DNA of 15,580 nt from Phoronis ovalis. Its lineage: Eukaryota; Phoronida; Phoronidae. Positions 9,425 to 15,580 of the stretch are shown one piece after another. A program made the translations under genes and the position numbers. The stretch lies in the NCBI GenBank assembly GCA_028565635.1, contig JAOXYB010027191.1, forward strand, positions 1 to 15,580. The letters are read 5' to 3'. Every line of letters starts with the position of its first letter. Position 1 is the first letter of the stretch. The notes under the pieces were generated by a model that saw only the letters and a program-made list of their open reading frames with translations, was not told the origin of the DNA and ran no database searches.

Positions 9425-9843
9425 GGACTCACCCCGGGGGTACTCATGATTTTTTAAATACGGTGATGTGCCGCCGAACCCAATCCAAAATTTTAGCTTG
9501 TGGTAGCAAACACGATCCAATTTTTTTGCAATATAAGCCTAGCAATCCAAACTTTGTGAAATATAAGGGTAGCAATGAAACATTTTTGAGTAGCGACACA
9601 TTTTGCACAAACTGACTGATACAAACCAAATTTTAAAAATCGTTTTATGGATACAAACCTTAAATTAATCCAAATTATTTGCTGAAAGCAGCGCCCCCCG
9701 GGGTAGCAATTAACATTTTTGAATTTCTTTACAGTAGCAATCCAAAAAATATAGTAAGAAGTATACAATCCAAAATACAAAATTTTCAACTGGGCTCCAC
9801 ACCCCTACGAAAAAATACCTTGAGTACCCCCCGGGGGACTCCC
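9425..9843. mobile_element. TIR element with CCCCGGGGG ends
   Basis: The left end GGACTCACCCCGGGGGTACT (9425-9444) followed by CATGATTTTTT is the reverse complement, with small changes, of the right end (about 9810-9843, AAAAAATACCTTGAGTACCC then CCCGGGGGACTCCC). The interior, about 350 bases, is filled with loose copies of (G)GTAGCAATCCAAA.TT (GTAGCA near 9503, 9539, 9569, 9703 and 9734) and a third GC-rich word CCCCCCGGGGTAGC near 9692. Frames through it on both strands are compositional and give no recognisable protein. A small non-autonomous element is the best reading. The family is unknown to me. Confidence 0.7.
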
Positions 9844-9849
9844 ACTGTA

Positions 9850-11226
9850 TCCATCCGGCCCCAAGCATGACCTGTAGCCACGCACTAGACGTCACAGGCG
9901 GCTATTATTCCGCATCAGAGATCTAGAAAAATATTTCTTCCTCCTAAAAATTTTAGTCTAGCTTGACAGCCATATCCATGCACCCGGGCATCACATACTC
10001 GAGTCTGATGCATGCATACAGTGAATTCTGGCGTTACTATTTTGCATTCTACGTCATTGAGCTGCATCCAGAACAGTCATGTTATTTTGATCAACGTTGC
10101 TTCGGTGACTATTGTTAACTTTTCTCGAAATTCTCGTACTTACCCCAATATACCATAAAGACGTGTGCTACTTTACTATTATATCACCACACGAGAAGGA
10201 CCAATAAGAAGTTGGAACCGATTTGACCGGGAGGACCGATTTGACACCATAAACACCTTTGACATCTTTTGGACAGTTGTGAAACTAATGACTCATAGTG
10301 ATGTACTCTTCCTGCTGAAAGCCATCTTTTGGTCATTTGTGTAACTAGGAATATAACATGTTACAACTACCCATAAATGACCAGTGAAGAATTGTTAATG
10401 ATACTCAAGAAATAAGTGATAGTAATTGTGGCAGAGCCTGGATACTGTTTGCTGCCATTTTGGTTGTTATCATATACTGTTTGTCTATAGTGTAAGCGTC
10501 ATGGACCAAATCCTACCCACAATTCCACATTTTGTAATGTAAAGTCTGGCAGTTCCAATGCTTACATGATTGATTAGTAAAACACAGAATTCCTGGTTCT
10601 ATTGGGCCTTTAAAATAGCCTAGTGCATGTAAATGCTATTCTTAAACCGGCTTAAATACAATTAAAAAATGTTTGTCAATTTAGTGATCAGAATTTCCTT
10701 GCTCCTGCGTGACCACTTTTGATGAAGGGACTATTAAACATTTACAATCATAAGCTACACTTTGTGCAATTGCTTTTATTTTAATACTGTAGAGTATATG
10801 ACTTTGTATTTATGTATTAGGATATGTACAATGTATGAGTAGACAGATTACTTTAACCCCGAACATTAGCCTTAGTATGGTATCAATATGAGCATTATAA
10901 TGGCTTCCTTGAGTACTCTGTGATTTGGTGGCTAGATAGGTGCTTAAATCTATTATTGATGGTATTATTTAAGCTCTTGTATCAGCTTCTTGTGGGGTTA
11001 AAAACTACCTTATATTGGGCTAAATTTGGTATTTTATTTAGTTATGACTTTTTAAAAATTTGTTACTCAATTTTTTTAGCTCACGGTATAACAGGTCTTT
11101 ATTTAGAATAAGTTACAAAGGGCCACTGCGAGGTTAATGCGGAATGTGAACGCTATAATGAAATAACAATAATATATCAGCATAAATGTTCATTCGATCT
11201 TATTTCGATTCAGTAAAAGATGTGAG
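9850..11226. other. Long gap with no recognised gene
   Basis: No splice-bounded exon or RNA gene was recognised. Small local duplications: ACCGATTTGAC twice near 10218-10241, and CATCTTTTGG near 10262 and 10322. From about 10740 it becomes strongly AT-rich, and the frame at 10920-11111 there has no ATG and a hydrophobic, compositional translation. Confidence 0.45.
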
Positions 11227-11500
11227 TCACAAATTTTTGTTCAAAACTTAATCATACTTATTAAGGCCATGAGAGCTCTGGTCTTGTCACAAGGCCTACT
11301 AACTGTGGCGGGAATTCGAAAACCAGCCATCAACCGAGACATGGACTACGGCCTACCACCCATTTACGACAGCCTTTTGAGGTCAGAACATCATGTGACC
11401 TCTTCCCGCCACAGTTAGTAGGACTGATGAAGCTCTTGTGACAAGACCAAAGCTCTCATGGCTTAATAAGCATGATGCAGTTTTGGACTAAAATTTGTGA
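11227..11500. mobile_element. MITE-like element with ~90-100 bp inverted ends
   Basis: The left arm 11227-11314 (starting TCACAAATTTTTGTTCAAAA and ending CTAACTGTGGCGGGAA) is the reverse complement of 11402-11500 with few mismatches, except for about 13 extra bases (near ACTGATGAAGCTC) in the right arm. The 87-base centre has no coding potential. There is no transposase, so the element is non-autonomous. No adjacent target duplication is obvious. A 14-base direct repeat ATAACAATAATATA lies at 11163-11176 and 11504-11517, about 50 bases outside the left arm but right against the other end. Confidence 0.8.
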
Positions 11501-12147
11501 TTGATAACAATAATATAGTTTTATTCAAATACTAAAAAGTAGAAGATGCTATATAAAGCTCCTGAAATATCGTTACATCATGAGCTGTTAAAGTTTGTAA
11601 AGTCCTGAAGACTACAAAACAGTAGGGTAAAAGCCTGTGATAAAAGCAGACTACGTCATGTTCTATGGTAGAGAAGTTGGTCCAATATTATGTAAAAAAA
11701 AAATACTTAGTTACTGAACCCCCTGAAAAAAAATCTCTTAAATTGTTTGAGATATAGATGGATGGATTTCTTTGTTTCTTTTGGGTTATGATAGTACTAG
11801 TCGTGTAATGTAAAATAATATTTTGTGAATAAAATTATATTTGGAAAGCTGATTTATTCTGAGAATGTCTCTTGTCTGGTGCCCCTTAGATTTCATTTGT
11901 TTAAAAAGTGTTGAGAACATTTATGTGATGTTTAGATTAGTTTGGTTTCAGTCTTGTACATGGTGATGTGGGACTCTTGCCATAGTTCTTATGTGTATAT
12001 TATTAATTTGGTTGAAATATAATTATGGATTTATATCTCAGAAAATGAATTTTTTTAAATTTATACGAAAACTTAATAGTAAATGATCTAAATGTACTGA
12101 TGGTTAACGAGTACATCTCAATAAGTGGTAGGTGAAGGAGATGATAG
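11501..12147. other. AT-rich gap, no feature seen
   Basis: AT-rich DNA with short A and T runs (for example near 11693-11735). No exon, RNA gene or repeat edge recognised. Confidence 0.45.
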
Positions 12148-12318
12148 GGTCCATTAATTTTTCTCTTATACATTAACGACATCACTGATAATATCTCTTC
12201 CACAGTGTGGCTATTTACAGATGACTGCTTAATATATAGAACAATTGAAAACGTCAAGGACACAGAAGCATTACCGTCAGACATTAAGGCTAAGCTAGAC
12301 GTTGTGACGATAAGACAC
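12148..12318 (+). pseudogene. LINE reverse transcriptase fragment (dead)
   Basis: In the frame of 12148 the translation reads GPLIFLLYINDITDNISS, then TVWLFTDDCLIYRTIENV, then KDTEALPSDIKAKL. This matches the palm region of non-LTR retrotransposon reverse transcriptases: the LGPLLF.LYINDLP block, then the catalytic F/Y-x-DD box. Here the box is FTDD, where Jockey/CR1-like elements usually have FADD, so the two catalytic aspartates remain. Only about 55 residues are recognisable, against several hundred for a full domain. A stop (12145-12147) precedes the block and the similarity fades after about 12318 into AT-rich sequence. It is a truncated relic. Exact clade not assignable from this stretch. 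Confidence 0.8.
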
Positions 12319-12319
12319 T

Positions 12320-13473
12320 CATTTTTCTCGCAAAGCACTACCCACTTATGTTGCATAACATTACTTTCACAACATGATCACCAACTATGCAACAATAATA
12401 GTACAAATAATACACAACTATCAGCGACTTACAGGAGAACTGTGGACACAATTTTATAACATAACAAATTGAATGTATCACAATATTTCACAGAATTTAC
12501 TTCTTAACTAACCCATCCCGGACGAGCCCCCATTGTGACGATGTTGTGTCTATTTTCTTTTTGGGTTGGATTAGAAGAAGCGTGAAGAAATGAAAGTGAA
12601 TACGTTTTACATACAACCCCCTTTATATTTGAATGTAATACAAGATTGAATTTTAAGAACAATGAACATAATATAGATTGTTCATAATTAGATACTTCTT
12701 CTTGCTATTGTACCAATCTTCCTCCCTATTGGAATGTTAATTTAAAGTAATATTACCAATTTAATCTTGATACAAAGTTAATATATGTTCGTCCAAGACG
12801 ATTGTTAGGAAGTGTAGTATCATTCAAAAACAGTGTTGTCCAATTGTCCTGTCTTCCCGTTTTATTATTACTTATCACAAAGAAACTGATGAATGGTGGT
12901 AGTTGCAGGTCGTCTTTGTTATTCCAAAGGTTGGTACACAGTTCCCCAGTATACCCAGAATTTCACTCTTTTGACCATTAATTCATACATTTATAAAGTT
13001 ATCAGCTTTCTCATCATTATGGAGTTCTATGATGTGTTTAACCAGGACATCATTTACAAAAAGAATGGCACTCCTGAGTCCAAATACATTTACAAGGTTA
13101 TCACATATTAGTTTTACTTCTAGCTGGATGTGTTTGGTCCTTTCTTTACTCAGGCTAGCTGTTTATGTTGCTTTAAGACTGTTATGTAATAGAGTATTCA
13201 CATAATGAATAGTACTGGACATGGACAGGTAAGTTATATGCAAATTTTAAGAATATACCTCAAGGCTTTGAGGGTTTGAATAACAATGATCCCAACATAT
13301 TTACATGTCTATCATTGAACTCAACTGTGTTCACATGATATTTCTAATATATAACAGTCTCTTCCAGCATATTCAAGTCATTATTAGCTTATGTCTTGAA
13401 ACATCATTTTCCCTTGACACTGTTATTAAACTTAAAAAGAGTGAGGTCTATTTCCCTGCGCACAGCAACAAGA
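12320..13473. other. Gap with no firm gene
   Basis: The first part (12320-12560) may be decayed 3' sequence of the LINE but shows no clear match. A near-copy pair, ATACATTTATAAAGTTATCA (about 12986) and ATACATTTACAAGGTTATCA (about 13085), lies 100 bases apart. No splice-bounded coding segment was recognised before 13474. Confidence 0.4.
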
Positions 13474-13519
13474 ATGCCGTTTACCTATGATAGAACTCTT
13501 GATCGAGAATATTTTGCAG
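13474..13519 (+). CDS. Candidate first coding exon of the Rab27-type gene
   Basis: The exon at 14139 has no in-frame ATG and must receive one base of a split codon from an exon upstream. Here an ATG with A at -3 opens a 15-codon frame, MPFTYDRTLDREYFA, ending in a single G before GCAG|GTAATT. That leaves the 3' end in phase 1. Joined to 14139 the split codon becomes GAT (Asp) and the frame runs on correctly. The resulting N-terminal extension would be longer than the few residues usual before YDYLIKFLALG in Rab27. The implied intron is 619 bases. This is a frame-and-signal argument only. A different, more distant first exon is possible. Confidence 0.4.
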
Positions 13520-13552
13520 GTAATTCTATCTATTTGAATCTTTGTTTCCCAG

Positions 13553-13599
13553 GTTCTAGGGGGATGGAACCACGGATACTAGTGCTCACAACAGCCCAG
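13553..13599 (+). other. Possible alternative leader exon
   Basis: Flanked by TTTGTTTCCCAG before and CAG|GTAAAT after, a 47-base segment looks like an exon and contains an ATG (MEPRILVLTTAQ). Spliced to 14139 it gives the wrong phase from its ATG and also from the candidate exon at 13474. It could only serve as untranslated leader or as an alternative exon. Weak call. Confidence 0.2.
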
Positions 13600-13738
13600 G
13601 TAAATTGTGTTTTGAGCGGTGTGTTTTCTGGAAATTTGACTTATTATTTTTGTTGCTTTCTCTTATAGTCTTTTTCTTAATGTCGTGCAGCATTTGGTGG
13701 CTTTACTGCCATTTGCAATGACACGATTCTCCGCGACC

Positions 13739-13818
13739 TGTCACGGTATATTGCATTGTGTCGGGGTATATTGTATTGTGTCCCGGTATATGTTATTGTG
13801 TCATGGTATATTGTATTG
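13739..13818. repeat. 20-bp minisatellite, 4 units
   Basis: Four head-to-tail 20-base units of the form TGTCNNGGTATATTGTATTG at 13739, 13759, 13779 and 13799. Positions 5-6 vary (AC, GG, CC, AT) and the third unit has a rearranged TATGTTATTG end. It lies in the presumed first intron of the Rab27-type gene. No function is suggested. Confidence 0.85.
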
Positions 13819-14138
13819 TGGTCTTGGTCCAGATGGACTCTTTGATAAATGTAGCTTTAAGTTTGGTAATACCCTTGCAGCATGCATAATTCTTTATAAA
13901 ATTTTATGTATGACGTCACAAACAAAATATCACAATACTAGAAAGTCGCACCTTGTTGCAAATGTACTAGCATTTAATATCTATTCATGTGCAGTATCAT
14001 AGCAACAGCAGCCTTGCTTTCAAGACAGCTTGCAGGTTTCAGGTTAACTTGTCCGGAACTTATAAAAATATGGTAATTTGCCCACATTTCTTATACTTCT
14101 CACTGCTAAGCATTTTAATGTATATTTCCATTTTTCAG

Positions 14139-14207
14139 ATGAGAAGGGTGACGGTGTGGGAGCACAAAGTGCAGAATATGACTACCTTATCAAATTTTTA
14201 GCATTAG
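14139..14207 (+). CDS. Rab27-type GTPase, N-terminal coding exon
   Basis: After a pyrimidine-rich acceptor (TTTCCATTTTTCAG, AG at 14137-14138) the frame from 14141 reads EKGDGVGAQS, then AEYDYLIKFLALG, and stops mid-codon at TTAG|GTAAGTG. YDYLIKFLALGDSG across the junction is the signature start of Rab27 (first beta strand into the P-loop). Rab27 GTPases tether and dock secretory and lysosome-related organelles through effectors of the Slp/Slac2 type, and are prenylated at a C-terminus that lies outside this window. The exon starts in phase 1 and ends in phase 1, giving G of the GDSGVGKT loop as a split codon. It has no in-frame ATG, so the start must be upstream. The donor is the first copy of the adjacent 37-bp array. 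Confidence 0.85.
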
Positions 14208-15088
14208 GTAAGTGTGATTACTTGGTGACTGTTTATAACATTAGGTAAGTGTGGTTACCTGGTGACTGTTTATAACATTTGGTAAGGGTGATTACCTGGT
14301 GACTGTTTATAACATTAGGTAAGTGTGGTTACCTGGTGACTGTAAATAACATTAGGTAAGTGTGGGTACCTGGTGACTGTTTATAACATTAGGTAAGTGT
14401 GGTTACCTGGTGACTGTATATAACATTAGGTAAGTGTGGTTACCTGGTGACTGTTTATATCATTAGGTAAGTGTGATTACCTGGTGACTGTATATAACAC
14501 TAGGTAACGTGGTTACCTGGTGACTGTTTATAACATTAGGTAAGTGTGATTACTTGGCCAGGAGACTGCTTATAACATTAGGTAAGTGTGGTTACCTTGT
14601 GACTGTTTCTAACACTAGGAAATTGCAATTACCTGATGACTGTTTATAACATTAGGTAAGTGTGGTTACCTGGTGACTGTTTATATCATTAGGTAAGTGT
14701 GATTACCTGGTGACTGTTTAACATTAGATAAGTGTGATTACCTGGTGACTGTTTATAACATTAGGTAAGTGTGATTACCTGGTGACTGTTTATAGCATTA
14801 AGTAAGTGTGATTACCTGGTGACTGTTTATAACATTAAGTAAATGTGATTACGTGGTGACTGTTTATAACATTGGGTAAGTGTGATTACCTGGTGACTAT
14901 TTATAACATTAGGTAAGTGTGATCACCTGGAGACTATTTATAACATTAGGTAAGTGTGATCACCTGGAGACTGTTTATATCATTAGGTAAGTGTGATTAC
15001 CTGGTGACTGCTTATAACATTAGGTAAGTGTGATTACCTGGTGACTGGTTATAACATTGGGTAAGTGTGATTACCTGGTGACTGCTTA
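14202..15088 (+). repeat. 37-bp minisatellite made of splice-donor copies, ~24 units
   Basis: Head-to-tail units of about 37 bases: CATTAGGTAAGTGTGATTAC then CTGGTGACTGTTTATAA. I count 24 units, 24 x 37 = 888, matching the span. The first unit overlaps the coding exon: its CATTAG are the last six bases of the exon and its GTAAGT is the authentic donor. By eye 18 units keep GGTAAGT. Units 3, 9, 17 and 18 keep GT in an altered context, and units 12 and 15 lose it. Unit 10 has an extra insertion (TTGGCCAGGAGAC). The array fills most of the 956-base intron, leaving about 75 bases before the next exon. Confidence 0.97.
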
Positions 15089-15163
15089 ATTTTGAACTGA
15101 AATTGAAATTTGCATGTGATGTGAGAGATTATTGAATAATTGTAATTAGTTTCTGTCATTTAG

Positions 15164-15270
15164 GAGATTCAGGAGTAGGCAAAACAAGTTTTCTTCATCA
15201 ATACACGGATGTTACATTCAATGAAAAGATTAAAACTACAGTTGGCATTGACTTCAGGCAGAAAATGGTG
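15164..15270 (+). CDS. Rab27-type GTPase, P-loop and switch I exon
   Basis: The acceptor TTCTGTCATTTAG|GAGATT starts the exon, which completes the split glycine codon and encodes 35 more residues: [18 protein letters not shown], then [17 protein letters not shown]. It ends in GTG|GTAAGT in phase 0. With the previous exon it forms the nucleotide-binding P-loop GDSGVGKT (Lys and Thr bind phosphate and Mg). Switch I carries the conserved Thr of TTVGIDF (RabF1 region, which distinguishes Rabs from other Ras-like proteins). SFLHQYTD and FRQKMV fit Rab27 (usual forms .LYQYTD and FREKRV). The exon is intact with no stop. The G3 DTAGQE, G4 NKxD and prenylation motifs must lie in later exons beyond the window. 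The 3' end is therefore partial in the window, not truncated. Confidence 0.93.
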
Positions 15271-15460
15271 GTAAGTGGTCAATACAGGTTGTATAATAGG
15301 CAGTTTTCTGTATATATAAAATGAGTTTCAGTAGTATTGCACTTCTGTTAAAAAATTTCCTTTGCACTCCTTTTGTGTTTTATAGGTCAAATTAAGTGAA
15401 AATTGAACTGTATGGAGTTGATTGGTTTCTGTACTTAATCTTTTATTAATTTATATTTCT

Positions 15461-15490
15461 CCCCCTCCCTCCCTCCCTCCCTCCCTCCCT

Positions 15491-15527
<37 letters not shown>

Positions 15528-15580
15528 TCCCTCTCCCTCTCCCTCTCCCTCTCCCTCTCCCTCTCTCTCTCCCTCTCTCC
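15461..15580. repeat. Polypyrimidine microsatellite
   Basis: An unbroken C/T tract: CCCT repeats (about 15463-15497), then CT repeats (about 15498-15521), then CCCTCT repeats to the window end. It lies in the intron after the P-loop exon, about 190 bases downstream of its donor. Such mirror-type pyrimidine tracts can form triplex DNA and are prone to length change. The true end is outside the window. Confidence 0.95.

Noticed and set aside
9444-9895. Several overlapping frames on both strands in the TIR element
   Set aside because: They are mutually overlapping, low in complexity and explained by the short repeats within the element.
12003-12356. 117-codon - strand frame
   Set aside because: It is antisense to the reverse transcriptase fragment, which has a clear motif in the + frame.
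12984-13111. Possible small coding segment with repeated IYKVI
   Set aside because: The repeated peptide only reflects a 20-base near-duplicate. There is no splice context and no family.
13989-14201. 70-codon + strand frame ending in the Rab27 exon
   Set aside because: It reads the exon in the wrong frame and runs through the intron acceptor. The Rab frame is fixed by YDYLIKFLALG.
14201-15091. CRISPR-like array
   Set aside because: The units are contiguous 37-base tandem copies without unique spacers, inside a eukaryotic intron.

Overview
The window looks like nuclear DNA from an animal, most likely an invertebrate. It is AT-rich, has long stretches without genes, carries GT-AG introns, and is full of degenerate repeats and small non-autonomous transposable-element relics. 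No bacterial operon, tRNA, rRNA or CRISPR array was seen. I cannot name the species. The Rab27-type gene and the mix of CCCCGGGGG-ended and fold-back repeats would fit a marine invertebrate, but that is a guess.

The one gene that can be named is at the right end on the + strand: the 5' part of a Rab27-type small GTPase. Two coding exons (14139-14207 and 15164-15270) join in phase through a split glycine codon. They encode the Rab27 N-terminus, the P-loop GDSGVGKT and switch I with TTVGIDF. A candidate first coding exon (13474-13519) fits the phase. The rest of the gene lies beyond the window. The intron between the two sure exons is almost wholly a 37-bp minisatellite of about 24 units. Its unit begins with the last bases of the exon plus its splice donor, so the authentic 5' splice site is the first member of an array of donor-site copies. 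The next intron holds a long polypyrimidine microsatellite that runs to the window end.

Left to right: 1-425 holds a degenerate short-period repeat. 430-6540 is mostly three blocks of a degenerate roughly 300-330 bp tandem repeat. The blocks end in a related tail, are separated by plain AT-rich sequence, and carry recurrent AGGTCA-type half-sites. 6770-7000 on the - strand is an open, symmetric, exon-like segment of an unrecognised protein. 7068-7501 is a roughly 430-bp imperfect palindrome, abutted by the second copy (7492-7752) of a roughly 250-bp element whose first copy (4709-4970) interrupts repeat block 3. 8040-8340 is less repetitive and could hold a promoter and a non-coding first exon. 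9306-9409 is cruciform-prone, 9425-9843 is a terminal-inverted-repeat element, 11227-11500 is a MITE-like fold-back element, and 12148-12318 is a dead fragment of a LINE reverse transcriptase. The remaining gaps show nothing firm.
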